Origin: Enterobacter oligotrophicus
Lineage (GTDB): Bacteria > Pseudomonadota > Gammaproteobacteria > Enterobacterales > Enterobacteriaceae
NCBI RefSeq assembly: GCF_009176645.1
Contig: NZ_AP019007.1
Location: 744,001-808,000 of the forward strand
Length of the DNA: 64,000 nucleotides
Reading direction: 5' to 3'
Shown: piece by piece, positions 8,533 through 17,274 of the stretch
Numbering within the stretch: the first letter of the stretch is position 1
How the letters are laid out: each line of letters starts with the position of its first letter
Translations under genes and position numbers: made by a program
Notes under the pieces: generated by a model
Seen by the model: only the letters and a program-made list of their open reading frames with translations
Database searches by the model: none
What the model was told of the DNA's origin: nothing

Positions 8533-9483
8533 TTAAATCTGATAATCAATCGCCACTTCTTCCGGTTCCATCACCTGGCGCTTGATATCATCGACCGATA
8601 ATCCCGCATTGCATAGCTCGATAAACCGCCACACGTAGTTGCGCTGCAGTTGACCGCGTTTCAGGCCAAGCCAGACGGTATTCGCATCAAACAGGTGACG
8701 GGTATCAAGACGCACCAGTTCTCCTGACTCCTGCTCGCCACCGGATTGCTCCGCCACCAGGCCGATACCCAGCCCTAACGCTACATACGTTTTGATCACA
8801 TCGGAGTCCTGAGCGCTGAGCACCACATCCGGCGTCAACCCTTTGCGGTTGAAGGCTTCGTCGATACGTGAACGCCCGGTTATACCCTGTCGATAGGTAA
8901 TCAACGGCCATTTGCTGATCTCTTCAAGCGTCAGCGGTGATACCTGGTTAAGCGGGTGATCGGCTGGCAAAAGCAGGCTGTGGTACCAACGAAACCAGGG
9001 GAAAGCCACCAGCAGTGGATCGGTGCTGAGTCGTTCGCTGGCGATACCAATATCTGCTCCACCATTCTGCAACAGCACTTCAATTTCCTGCGGTGTGCCC
9101 TGGATAAGCTCCAGACGGACGTCAGGGAAAAGCTCGCGAAATGCTTTAATCACGGGCGGCAAACTGTAGCGTGCCTGCGTGTGAGTAGTGGCGATGGTCA
9201 GCACGCCCGAGGCGTCATTGGTGAAGAGATCGGCCAGACGGCGAACGTTGCTGGCCTCGTTGAGAATACGCTCAGCGATAACCAGCAATGCCTTGCCAGG
9301 CTCCGTCATCCCCAGCAGACGCTTACCGCGGCGGATGAAAATCTCAATACCGAGCTCTTCTTCCAGCTCACGAATATGGCGGCTCACGCCCGACTGCGAG
9401 GTGTAAAGCATATTGGCGACTTCAGTCAGGTTGTAATCCCGCCTGGCCGCCTCACGAATAATTTTAAGTTGCTGGAAATTCAC
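8533..9483 (-). CDS. cbl: Cbl, LysR-type regulator of sulfate-starvation genes
   Basis: 316 residues, equal to E. coli Cbl. It begins MNFQQLKIIREAARRDYNLT with a winged helix-turn-helix in the first 65 residues, including TSQSGVSRHIRELE. The CysB/Cbl-type effector domain follows, with TTHTQARYSLPPVIKAF and GIASERL. Cbl is a cytoplasmic DNA-binding activator of ssu and tau genes for sulfonate use when sulfate is scarce. It lies just downstream of nac on the same strand, as in E. coli, where Nac and CysB both influence cbl transcription. Confidence 0.96.
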   Translation of the reverse strand: MNFQQLKIIREAARRDYNLTEVANMLYTSQSGVSRHIRELEEELGIEIFIRRGKRLLGMTEPGKALLVIAERILNEASNVRRLADLFTNDASGVLTIATTHTQARYSLPPVIKAFRELFPDVRLELIQGTPQEIEVLLQNGGADIGIASERLSTDPLLVAFPWFRWYHSLLLPADHPLNQVSPLTLEEISKWPLITYRQGITGRSRIDEAFNRKGLTPDVVLSAQDSDVIKTYVALGLGIGLVAEQSGGEQESGELVRLDTRHLFDANTVWLGLKRGQLQRNYVWRFIELCNAGLSVDDIKRQVMEPEEVAIDYQI

Positions 9484-9579
9484 GATTCACTCCGGCGCTT
9501 GTGACATGGCTCTATTGTTAGAGTTAGCCAGGCTGCAGAACAAATAATAAAAACCAGCATCTTATGCTTTTATGGAATA

Positions 9580-10497
9580 TCAGCTCACAAGCTGCAGTTC
9601 GCGATTCTCCAGCGACGGCTTGCTCACCAGAGACATCAAAATCTCTTTCACCGCCTGCGCCTGTGGTGTCAGCGAGCCGCGCGCGGACATATTCAGCGAC
9701 AACGGCAAACTCATGGACGGCGTCGTGATACGTGCCATCCAGCCGTTTGCTGCGCTGCATAGCGAACGTGCGGCGGATTCAGGTAATACGGTAACGCCCA
9801 TTCCGCTGGCAATCGCGGCCGTCAGCGTCGAGATGGAGTCGATTTCACCGATAATTTTAGCCGTCAGGCGACGCAGCGAAAAGGCTTCATCCACGCGCAC
9901 GCGCACGGCGCTGTAATCACGCGGCAGGAACAAATTCATCTCTGCAACCGCGGTCAGATCGACACTTTGCCCCGGACAGTCGCGGGTACCCACCAGATAA
10001 AGATCTTCTTTCAGCAGTGGCTGGCTGGTGATCCCGGCTACCGGAGAACGGTCGTAAAGCACGGCCATATCCAGCTGGCCGTTGAGCAGCTTGTCATTCA
10101 GCACAGAACCGCTGTTCTCATGCAGATAAACCAGCACCTCAGGCAGTTCAGATCGCACAGCCTGCAGCAGCGGCATCGTGATAGAAGAGGCAGCGGTTCC
10201 GGGAGCCAGACCAATGGAGACGTGCCCGCTTAAGGTCTGCCCTACGTTATTCACCGCCAGTTGCGCCTGTTCACACTGACGCAAAATCGTCCGGGCATGG
10301 GTATACAAAATTTTTCCTGCTTCGGTTGGCGTTACGCCGCGCTTGGTGCGAATCAACAGTTGCTGATCCATCTCACCTTCCAGCGTAGCCACCTGCTGGC
10401 TCAGGGCAGGCTGCGCAATATGCAGCACTTCTGCCGCTTGAGTCAGGCTGCCGATATCGACGATTTTTACGAAGTATTTCAGTCGTCTTAAGTTCAT
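9580..10497 (-). CDS. nac: Nac, nitrogen assimilation control LysR-type regulator
   Basis: 305 residues from ATG 10497 (MNLRRLKYFVKIVDIG), the length known for Nac. The first 60 residues contain the LysR helix-turn-helix (AAEVLHIAQPALSQQVATLE). The ligand-binding part is the Nac type, whose members act without a small-molecule effector. Nac links sigma-54 dependent nitrogen control to sigma-70 promoters such as hut, put, ure and gdhA. An ATG six codons upstream is less likely, because the run AGGGGGC directly before 10497 serves as ribosome site. Upstream lie a sigma-54 promoter and an NtrC site. Confidence 0.96.
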   Translation of the reverse strand: MNLRRLKYFVKIVDIGSLTQAAEVLHIAQPALSQQVATLEGEMDQQLLIRTKRGVTPTEAGKILYTHARTILRQCEQAQLAVNNVGQTLSGHVSIGLAPGTAASSITMPLLQAVRSELPEVLVYLHENSGSVLNDKLLNGQLDMAVLYDRSPVAGITSQPLLKEDLYLVGTRDCPGQSVDLTAVAEMNLFLPRDYSAVRVRVDEAFSLRRLTAKIIGEIDSISTLTAAIASGMGVTVLPESAARSLCSAANGWMARITTPSMSLPLSLNMSARGSLTPQAQAVKEILMSLVSKPSLENRELQLVS

Positions 10498-10553
10498 TTT
10501 GCCCCCTGTTGTCATGCTGTGCCGGAACCGGCTGTCATTGTTTAAACAGGTTT

Positions 10554-10569
10554 TGCAATATGAATGCCA
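10554..10569 (-). promoter_or_regulatory. Sigma-54 promoter of nac
   Basis: On the minus strand this reads TGGCATTCATATTGCA. It has the -24 GG and -12 GC with exactly ten bases between and matches TGGCAC-N5-TTGCA at all but one position. It lies 57 bases upstream of the nac start codon, with a predicted transcript start near 10543. Confidence 0.9.
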
Positions 10570-10686
10570 GTTTTGGGAAGAGGTCTGATATGTTCGCTAA
10601 CTGCCTGAAAATAAGGAAACCTAATTACTGACGCCCCTTTTATTACTGAAACAGCGGTTTATGATCTGCCCCATAAGAGGTATATC

Positions 10687-10703
10687 TGCACAATAACGGT
10701 GCA
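10687..10703. promoter_or_regulatory. NtrC (NRI) binding site upstream of nac
   Basis: TGCACAATAACGGTGCA matches the NtrC palindrome TGCAC-N7-GTGCA exactly. Its centre is about 152 bases upstream of the predicted sigma-54 start. A single site near -154 is the arrangement described for Klebsiella aerogenes nac. Confidence 0.88.
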
Positions 10704-10817
10704 ATCCGTTGCCAAAAAAGCCACTTTGCCTGTTTTGTCAGCAAACGAACCAAATGCGTGGTGCCACCCTTTGACAAGCCCGGCAGACGTCGATAATATG
10801 CGCCCCGTTCACACGAT

Positions 10818-10893
10818 TCCTCTGTAGTTCAGTCGGTAGAACGGCGGACTGTTAATCCGTATGTCACTGGTTCGAGTCCAGTCAGAGGAGCCA
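10818..10893 (+). tRNA. tRNA-Asn (GUU), copy 2, island insertion site
   Basis: Identical by eye to copy 1 over all 76 bases. Promoter: TTGACA at 10771-10776, 17 bases, TAATAT at 10794-10799. Its 3' end (10878-10893) and the next five bases are repeated at 13244-13264. The downstream terminator differs from that of the other three copies, showing that foreign DNA has been joined behind the tRNA. Confidence 0.98.
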
Positions 10894-10898
10894 AATTT
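10878..10898. repeat. Left attachment-site repeat (attL) of a decayed island
   Basis: CCAGTCAGAGGAGCCA plus AAATT (21 bases together) covers the T-arm 3' side, acceptor stem and CCA end of tRNA-Asn copy 2. It recurs exactly at 13244-13264. This is the usual target of tyrosine integrases. Confidence 0.85.
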
Positions 10899-10900
10899 AG

Positions 10901-10936
10901 AAAATCCCGCTTAAGGAAACTTACGCGGGATTTTTG
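10901..10936 (+). terminator. Terminator behind tRNA-Asn copy 2
   Basis: AAATCCCGC and GCGGGATTT form the stem, with an inner AAG/CTT pairing, followed by a T-run. It is unrelated to the hairpin behind the other tRNA-Asn genes, so it probably came with the island. Confidence 0.85.
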
Positions 10937-11271
10937 TTATTAATCAACTGGCCCTGCAATTAGCCCATATGCCGACATAGCTCGCTCCATCTGTTTATCG
11001 CTGTGGCGAACGGCGTATTGCCCAACAAACAGAGATTAATTTCAGCCCCATTTCCCCTGACTGATCTCCGTGACCCGGTTATACGGGATGTTTACTGTGA
11101 ACCACGTTGAGCGGTTATGACAGGCGCTACATGACACGATAACCCGGAATCATCAGTGCCGTTCAATGTGGCAGTTGCTAAAAAAAGTTCACCATTTTAT
11201 GGAAACCGCCAGCCCGTTTTCCGGAGGTCAACATGGGCTGGCAAAAGAGTAGCGTTATTCCGCGCAACTAT
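10937..11271. other. Island stretch without an intact gene
   Basis: About 335 bases. On the minus strand, one frame from about 11030 to 10940 encodes a short tail ending in MERAMSAYGLIAGPVD before TAA. It is closed upstream by a stop and may be the remnant of a lost island gene; I do not recognise it. No integrase remnant is evident. Confidence 0.4.
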
Positions 11272-12390
11272 TTAGCTTTTATTTTCTCTAAGAATATCGA
11301 GGTATGAACGCTCTCTCCTATTTATCCATGTTTCTTTTATATGCTCTGACAATTGTGGAATATCGCTTTCTAGCGTAGAAGGCCATAAGCAAGGATTATA
11401 ATCATAGACTCTTAACATGTGGTCTATATCAAATATAGGTGCAGTACCTTTTGCTCTGATCAAACAGACAGGTTTACTAAAGGCAATCCTCATACCTAAT
11501 TCAAAAAGCACATTTGGATTGTGTTCAGTTAGATCAACTATCACAAGATCAGCAGCATCAAGATCGTTGACAATCGTAGATTGAATAACTTCACTCCCTG
11601 CTTTTTTTGCCGTCTTAGCATTAAATCCAGCCTTCACCGCAGAAGGCGTAATGAGATGTTTAAGTACTTCATCAAAATAACCATGCGGGTAGTTAGACGT
11701 TTTTTCTGAAAAAGGCATAGCAACAAATGCAATAAGTTTACTTTGCCCTTGAGATTCACCGAGCATAATGGAACTACTAGCTGTGGCAGTTTTGTCATTA
11801 ACTGAGTTAGTACTAATGCTATCTTCTCTAGCGACTTTTTCTCGAACGTATTTGAGGTTTTGTTGATATAAGTTATAAAAGTCGTCTTGTAATTGATCAT
11901 CTATACCGAATTCAGTTTTTAGAGTATTCTTTAAATATTCAATCTCAGGTAGGTTACCACCTTGATAGTAATCATATACTTTCTTAAATAAGTCTATATT
12001 TAAGAAGCTACTTAATATTGCATTGCCTTCTTCCTCCTGTGATTTAGGATATACTAAACTCTTCCCTAATTCCGTAAGTTCAATTTTGCTTGTGTCGCGA
12101 GTACCCACGGTTATGCCGTAATCTCGAGCAGACGCAGTCATGTAGAAAAAATTTGGCCCTTTACCTAAACCCAGTGCTTTAGCAACTTCACCTGGTGCCC
12201 ATGGGTTACCGGCGTTAAATTCCTTCAGACAGTCAGCTATTTTTCTACAATCTTCTAGAGAGTATTGAGGGAAGTCACGCTTTGGTTTGGTCGCTTTTTT
12301 TCTAGGCTTCCTTACTTTAACTACAGGCGTTGTTTCAGATGCAACTTCTGGAGTGGTTTCATTTTGGGAAATTTCGTTATCTTCAGACAT
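11272..12390 (-). CDS. Putative effector with winged-helix-like region and deoxyribosyltransferase/TIR-like C-terminal domain
   Basis: 372 residues from ATG 12390, chosen because AAGGA lies 7 bases upstream; an upstream in-frame start would add nine residues. Residues 1-35 are acidic, then rich in Lys/Arg (VRKPRKKATKPKRD). About 40-115 looks like a winged-helix or SAP-like DNA-binding segment (APGEVAKALGLGKGPNFFY). About 220-340 is a Rossmann-like domain with FVAMPF, DAADLVIVDLTEHNPN and NVLFELGMR. Such motifs mark the nucleoside 2-deoxyribosyltransferase-like/TIR-like group common in bacterial conflict proteins; the Glu of FELG (about 293) sits at the likely catalytic place. It is AT-rich relative to its neighbours and the only intact gene of the island. 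A defence role is inference, not shown. Confidence 0.6.
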   Translation of the reverse strand: MSEDNEISQNETTPEVASETTPVVKVRKPRKKATKPKRDFPQYSLEDCRKIADCLKEFNAGNPWAPGEVAKALGLGKGPNFFYMTASARDYGITVGTRDTSKIELTELGKSLVYPKSQEEEGNAILSSFLNIDLFKKVYDYYQGGNLPEIEYLKNTLKTEFGIDDQLQDDFYNLYQQNLKYVREKVAREDSISTNSVNDKTATASSSIMLGESQGQSKLIAFVAMPFSEKTSNYPHGYFDEVLKHLITPSAVKAGFNAKTAKKAGSEVIQSTIVNDLDAADLVIVDLTEHNPNVLFELGMRIAFSKPVCLIRAKGTAPIFDIDHMLRVYDYNPCLWPSTLESDIPQLSEHIKETWINRRERSYLDILRENKS

Positions 12391-12562
12391 ATAAATCCTT
12401 TTTAATACTAAGAACAAGACTACGATGAAAAATCAAATTTTACATCGTACCGATGATAGCAATGGGATATATCTCAATTAAATAAAAGCTATTGCCATCA
12501 CAAAATCAAGTTATTAATTATGATTTATTCAATCTTCCCCATTGTTTCATTATTTATACCCA

Positions 12563-13042
12563 TCAGCGGCCTGGCCTCATACCGCACATCTTCGCCCCCA
12601 CGCACCAGCCGATCCCGCAACCCATAATGATGCACCCGCGCCATGCGCTGCACCCGTGTAACTGACACCCAGTTATCTCATTGATTTTTATTGCCAGAAG
12701 CTCTGAGCTCCAGCGTGATCGCTGGTAGCCAAAATCGCCGGGAGCATGTTTTACCAGCTCACGTAAAAACATGCAGATATGCTCAAAAGGCCAGCGACGG
12801 GCACACCCGGCAGGTAATGATTTCAGTCCTGCAACACCCGACAGCGTGAACCAGTTAATCCAGCGGCCGACGGAGGAACGGGCACAGCAAAGCGTTCTGG
12901 CAACGTCGCTGACGCGACAGCCGCGGTGCATCATCAGCATGGCAGTCAGCCGACGGGCATAATTTTTATCGTGCGTTTTATGGATCGCTTTCTGCATCAG
13001 GCGTCGTTCGTCACGGGGAATTGGTGCTATGATCGGCATCAC
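12563..13042 (-). pseudogene. Truncated IS630-family transposase
   Basis: About the first 126 residues, from MPIIAPIPRDERRLMQKAIHK through SVGRWINWFTLSGV to LLAIKINEITGCQL, are the N-terminal helix-turn-helix half of an IS630-type transposase. The frame then runs into unrelated sequence and stops. The DDE catalytic part is missing, so it cannot be active. In another frame the downstream sequence reads MARVHHYGLRDRLVRGG and further, possibly the tail of a different lost gene. No terminal inverted repeats were found. Confidence 0.75.
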
Positions 13043-13243
13043 TCAGTCCGGTCAGTGATATTGGTTGGTTTGGCGATGATCAGATCGCACAATCCGGGCT
13101 GAGTTCACTCAAAGTGATCTACTATTCCGCGCAGCTTTTTAGATTTATGTAACCTTCGCCTATTGGTGGTCATTTTGGTGGTCTTGACAGCATCGCAATT
13201 CAGGTTTAGCTTACTTATTAGCCACTTAAAGGCAAAAGCGATC
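13043..13243. other. Right end of the tRNA island, non-coding
   Basis: About 200 bases upstream of the transposase remnant up to the right attachment repeat. No gene is credible here. The direct repeat TTGGTGGTC near 13164 and 13179 is noted without assignment. Confidence 0.45.
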
Positions 13244-13264
13244 CCAGTCAGAGGAGCCAAATTT
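13244..13264. repeat. Right attachment-site repeat (attR) of a decayed island
   Basis: An exact 21-base copy of 10878-10898. It is followed by the same GAAAAGCCTGC hairpin that follows the undisturbed tRNA-Asn copies, so this is the original downstream sequence of copy 2, displaced by about 2.4 kb. Confidence 0.85.
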
Positions 13265-13265
13265 G

Positions 13266-13295
13266 AAAAGCCTGCTTTTAAAGCAGGCTTTTTGC
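13266..13295. terminator. Original tRNA-Asn terminator, now beside ldtA
   Basis: AAGCCTGCTTTTAAAGCAGGCTT followed by TTTTTGCTTTT is written here in two arms of 11 bases. It is T-flanked on both strands and lies 28 bases past the ldtA stop, so it may now end ldtA transcription. Confidence 0.8.
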
Positions 13296-13322
13296 TTTTG
13301 AAACATTACCGCGCAGCAAGGC

Positions 13323-14222
13323 TTAAATACCGATCTTCACCGGCATTCCCGACCGGCGTTCCAGTTCCGCATCGGCTCCCTCATTTTTAAGCTGTGTCCG
13401 CAACGCGGGCGCGATGGGCAGCGGTACTTTCTCCGACGACTCAAATTCCGCACGATTGCGCGACAACGGTTCGTGAACTTCTATCCAGCGGCTGCCGTCC
13501 GGCTCCGTGGTCATTTTCAGTGGCTGATCGATAAGCTGCACGCGCGTCCCGACCGGCACATTGTCAAACAGGTATTTGATATCGCTATTGCGCAGGCGTA
13601 TACAGCCCTGACTCACGCGCAGCCCAATGCCAAAATTTGAGTTTGTACCGTGAATGGCGTACAGCCTGCCAATATAAATAGCATACAGCCCCATCGGGTT
13701 ATCTGGCCCAGCGGGAACGAATGCAGGCAGGGTTTTCCCCTCTTTCGCATATGCACGACGCGTATTCGGCGTTGGCGACCAGGTCGGCCCTTCCTGCTTA
13801 CGCTCAACGGTCGTCACCCAGTTGCGCGGCGTTTCGCGCCCGGCCTGGCCTATGCCAATCGGCAGGATCTCAACGGTATTGCCCTCTTTTGGGTAATAGT
13901 AGAGGCGCATTTCCGCGACGTTCACCACAATCCCCTCACGTACCGTGGGGGGCAGAATGATTTGCTGGGGCACCACCAGTTGCGTACCGGCTTTAGGCAG
14001 AAACGGATCGACTCCCGGATTCGCTTCCAGCATATTGCTGAGCCCTTGCCCGTGCTGTGCAGCGAACGCTTCGAGCGGCAGCGTGTTGCCATCAGGTACG
14101 GTGATGGTTATTGGCGCACCAACGAGGCGGCTCCCTTCAGGCGGCAGAGGATAACTCACCGCCAGCACAGTTTGACTCATGAATAACGCGCTTAAACAGC
14201 CCAACAGAATATGACGACGCAT
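13323..14222 (-). CDS. ldtA: L,D-transpeptidase ErfK/LdtA
   Basis: 299 residues. A signal peptide (about 1-21, ending VLA) leads to a LysM-like region (about 38-90). The YkuD catalytic domain follows (about 97-230), with [10 protein letters not shown] and the SQGCIRLRN motif holding the nucleophile Cys207. The periplasmic enzyme joins Braun lipoprotein to peptidoglycan or makes 3-3 crosslinks. Its place near nac is that of erfK in E. coli. The start ATG has AAGGAAGGG before it. It is divergent from shiA. Confidence 0.92.
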   Translation of the reverse strand: MRRHILLGCLSALFMSQTVLAVSYPLPPEGSRLVGAPITITVPDGNTLPLEAFAAQHGQGLSNMLEANPGVDPFLPKAGTQLVVPQQIILPPTVREGIVVNVAEMRLYYYPKEGNTVEILPIGIGQAGRETPRNWVTTVERKQEGPTWSPTPNTRRAYAKEGKTLPAFVPAGPDNPMGLYAIYIGRLYAIHGTNSNFGIGLRVSQGCIRLRNSDIKYLFDNVPVGTRVQLIDQPLKMTTEPDGSRWIEVHEPLSRNRAEFESSEKVPLPIAPALRTQLKNEGADAELERRSGMPVKIGI

Positions 14223-14411
14223 AATCCCTTCCTTAGTCGCTCCCGATATTTGATAAACATAGCGTAGCCGCTTTGCATCCCCATCAGGAAATAAAATCAG
14301 TTTTCTCTCGCCTCCTGTCGCGGTAGTCTCATACGTTCCATCAATGATGGCTGCAATGTGAGTAACCTTTTCTTATACCAATAATTAAAAATCAGTACAG
14401 ACAGGACAACT

Positions 14412-15728
14412 ATGGACTCCACCCTCATCTCCGATCGTTCCCGCAAGGAGACATCTTCGCTTAACCGCGCCCGCCGCGCCGCACTGGGTAGCTTCGCTGG
14501 TGCGGTTGTCGACTGGTATGATTTTCTGCTCTATGGCATCACCGCCGCGCTGGTGTTTAACCGTGAATTTTTCCCCCAGATCAGCCCCGCGATGGGCACG
14601 CTCGCCGCGTTTGCCACCTTTGGCGTGGGCTTTCTGTTCCGCCCTCTGGGTGGGGTGATTTTCGGCCACTTTGGCGATCGGCTGGGCCGCAAACGCATGC
14701 TGATGCTCACCGTGTGGATGATGGGGATCGCCACCGCGCTTATCGGTATTTTACCGTCGTTTGCCACCATCGGCTGGTGGGCTCCGGTGCTGCTGGTCAC
14801 GCTGCGCGCCATTCAGGGTTTTGCCGTGGGTGGCGAATGGGGCGGTGCGGCACTGTTGTCCGTCGAGAGCGCACCGAAAAACAAGAAGGCGTTCTACAGC
14901 AGCGGTGTGCAGGTGGGATATGGCGTCGGGCTGCTGCTCTCCACCGGGCTGGTGTCGCTGATAAGCCAGCTCACAACAGACGAACAGTTTTTGAGCTGGG
15001 GCTGGCGCATTCCGTTCATCTTCAGCATCGTGCTGGTGATCGCCGCGCTGTGGATACGCAACGGAATGGAAGAGTCTGCGGAATTTGAACAGCAGCAGCG
15101 GGAAAAGCCCGCTACCCAAAAACGGCTGCCGGTAATGGAAGCGTTGGTCCAGCACCCTGGCGCTTTTCTGAAAATTATCGCCCTGCGCCTGTGCGAGCTG
15201 CTGACGATGTATATCGTTACCGCGTTTGCCCTGAACTATTCCACGCAAAACCTCGGCTTACCACGTGAACTGTTTCTGAACATTGGTCTGGTGGTTGGTG
15301 GGATCAGTTGCCTGACCATTCCATGTTTCGCCTGGCTGGCGGACCGGTTCGGCCGTCGCCGGGTCTACATTACCGGCGCGTTAATTGGCACACTCAGCGC
15401 CTGGCCGTTCTTTATGGCGCTGGAAGCGCAGTCGGTATTCTGGATTGTCTTCTTCGCCATCATGCTGGCTAACATCGCCCATGACATGGTGGTGTGCGTA
15501 CAGCAGCCGATGTTCACCGAACTGTTTGGCGCGAGCTATCGTTACAGCGGTGCAGGCGTAGGGTATCAGGTGGCAAGCGTGGTCGGTGGCGGGTTTACAC
15601 CGTTTATTGCTGCCGCACTGGTGACTTTCTCCGGCGGGAACTGGCACAGCGTGGCGATTTATCTGCTGGTGGGTTGCCTGCTGTCTGCCGCCACGGCGCT
15701 GTTTATGAAAGAGACGAGCCACAGCTGA
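14412..15728 (+). CDS. shiA: Shikimate transporter ShiA (MFS)
   Basis: 438 residues, equal to E. coli ShiA, with about 12 transmembrane helices. MFS signatures are visible: GDRLGRKRMLM after helix 2, RAIQGFAVGGEWGGAALL in the region typical of metabolite:H+ symporters, and ADRFGRRRVYI after helix 8. It imports shikimate, feeding aromatic amino acid synthesis. The ribosome site AGGAC precedes ATG 14412. In E. coli the shiA leader is activated by RyhB; the leader here is long enough, but pairing was not tested. amn follows after 73 bases. Confidence 0.93.
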   Translation: MDSTLISDRSRKETSSLNRARRAALGSFAGAVVDWYDFLLYGITAALVFNREFFPQISPAMGTLAAFATFGVGFLFRPLGGVIFGHFGDRLGRKRMLMLTVWMMGIATALIGILPSFATIGWWAPVLLVTLRAIQGFAVGGEWGGAALLSVESAPKNKKAFYSSGVQVGYGVGLLLSTGLVSLISQLTTDEQFLSWGWRIPFIFSIVLVIAALWIRNGMEESAEFEQQQREKPATQKRLPVMEALVQHPGAFLKIIALRLCELLTMYIVTAFALNYSTQNLGLPRELFLNIGLVVGGISCLTIPCFAWLADRFGRRRVYITGALIGTLSAWPFFMALEAQSVFWIVFFAIMLANIAHDMVVCVQQPMFTELFGASYRYSGAGVGYQVASVVGGGFTPFIAAALVTFSGGNWHSVAIYLLVGCLLSAATALFMKETSHS

Positions 15729-15801
15729 TCTCACTTTTGTTTCACAAGCGTGTGACATACTATCGGGTAACGCCGCACACCTGTGGAACAAGGAGACAGA
15801 C

Positions 15802-17256
15802 ATGAATAATAAGGGCTCCAGCCTGACCCCGGCTCAGGCGCTGGAAAAACTTGACGCGCTGTACGAACAGTCCGTCAATGCACTGCGCAGCGCCATTAGT
15901 GAATACATTGAAACAGGGAAACTCCCCGACGAAAAGGCCAGAACCCAGGGCCTTTTTGTTTATCCATCGCTCTCTGTAACCTGGGACGGCAGCGCCAGCA
16001 CAACGCCAAAAACCCGTGCCTATGCGCGCTTTACCCACTCCGGCTGTTACAGCACCACCGTCACCCGTCCGGCACTTTTCCGGCCTTACCTTGAAGAACA
16101 ACTCACGCTGCTTTATCAGGATTACGGCGCACATATTTCCGTTGAGCCTTCGCTGCATGAGATCCCGTATCCGTACGTGATCGACGGCTCTGCGCTGACG
16201 CTCGACCGCTCCATGAGCGCGGGGCTGACGCGTCATTTCCCAACCACCGAGCTTTCGCAGATTGGCGATGAGACTGCGGATGGTATTTATCATCCGGCGG
16301 AATTCTCGCCGCTGTCGCACTTTGATGCCCGCCGTGTGGATTTTTCGCTGGCACGCCTGCGTCATTACACCGGTACGCCAGCCGAACACTTCCAGCCTTT
16401 CGTGCTGTTCACCAACTACACCCGCTATGTTGACGAGTTTGTCCGCTGGGGCTGTAGCCAAATTCTTGACCCGGACAGCCCGTACATTGCGCTCTCGTGC
16501 GCGGGTGGGATCTGGATCACCGCTGAAACCGAAGCCCCCGAGCAGGCCATTTCCGATCTGGCCTGGAAGAAACATCAAATGCCCGCCTGGCACTTGATCA
16601 CTGCCGATGGTCAGGGGATCACGCTGATCAACATCGGTGTAGGTCCGTCGAACGCCAAAACCATCTGCGACCACCTCGCAGTGCTGCGTCCGGACGTCTG
16701 GCTGATGATTGGTCACTGCGGCGGCCTGCGTGAAAGCCAGCTGATTGGCGACTACGTGCTGGCTCACGCTTATCTGCGTGACGATCATGTGCTGGACGCA
16801 GTGCTTCCACCGGATATCCCGATCCCAAGCATCGCAGAAGTGCAGCGTGCGCTGTATGACGCCACGAAAGAGGTGAGCGGAATGCCAGGGGAAGAGGTTA
16901 AACAACGCCTGCGCACAGGCACCGTCGTGACCACCGATGACCGTAACTGGGAGTTACGCTACTCCGCCTCGGCGCTGCGCTTCAACCTGAGCCGCGCGGT
17001 GGCCATCGATATGGAAAGCGCCACTATTGCCGCACAGGGTTACCGTTTCCGCGTCCCTTACGGCACGCTGCTGTGCGTTTCCGATAAGCCGCTGCACGGC
17101 GAAATTAAGTTGCCAGGTCAGGCTAACCGTTTCTACGAAGGCGCTATTTCTGAGCACTTGCAAATCGGTATTCGTGCCATTGATTTACTTCGGGCAGAAG
17201 GCGACAAGCTGCACTCCCGCAAGCTGCGCACCTTCAACGAACCGCCATTCCGCTGA
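15802..17256 (+). CDS. amn: AMP nucleosidase
   Basis: 484 residues, the E. coli length. The N-terminal half is the AMP nucleosidase-specific regulatory domain. The C-terminal half (about 260-460) is a nucleoside phosphorylase-type domain with IGHCGGLRESQLIGDYVLA and AIDMESATIAAQGYRF. It hydrolyses AMP to adenine and ribose 5-phosphate, adjusting the adenylate pool in the cytoplasm. AAGGAGA precedes the ATG. It keeps its usual place after shiA. Confidence 0.97.
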   Translation: MNNKGSSLTPAQALEKLDALYEQSVNALRSAISEYIETGKLPDEKARTQGLFVYPSLSVTWDGSASTTPKTRAYARFTHSGCYSTTVTRPALFRPYLEEQLTLLYQDYGAHISVEPSLHEIPYPYVIDGSALTLDRSMSAGLTRHFPTTELSQIGDETADGIYHPAEFSPLSHFDARRVDFSLARLRHYTGTPAEHFQPFVLFTNYTRYVDEFVRWGCSQILDPDSPYIALSCAGGIWITAETEAPEQAISDLAWKKHQMPAWHLITADGQGITLINIGVGPSNAKTICDHLAVLRPDVWLMIGHCGGLRESQLIGDYVLAHAYLRDDHVLDAVLPPDIPIPSIAEVQRALYDATKEVSGMPGEEVKQRLRTGTVVTTDDRNWELRYSASALRFNLSRAVAIDMESATIAAQGYRFRVPYGTLLCVSDKPLHGEIKLPGQANRFYEGAISEHLQIGIRAIDLLRAEGDKLHSRKLRTFNEPPFR

Positions 17257-17274
17257 TATCAGTAAGGAAAAGTT

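Noticed and set aside
13163..13390. A 75-codon rightward open frame across the right island border
   Set aside because: It runs through the attachment repeat, the terminator and the antisense end of ldtA, so it is not a credible gene.
15760..16905. A 381-codon open frame on the minus strand opposite amn
   Set aside because: It is fully antisense to amn, rich in His, Arg and Gln in the way of mirror frames of GC-rich genes, and has no family features.
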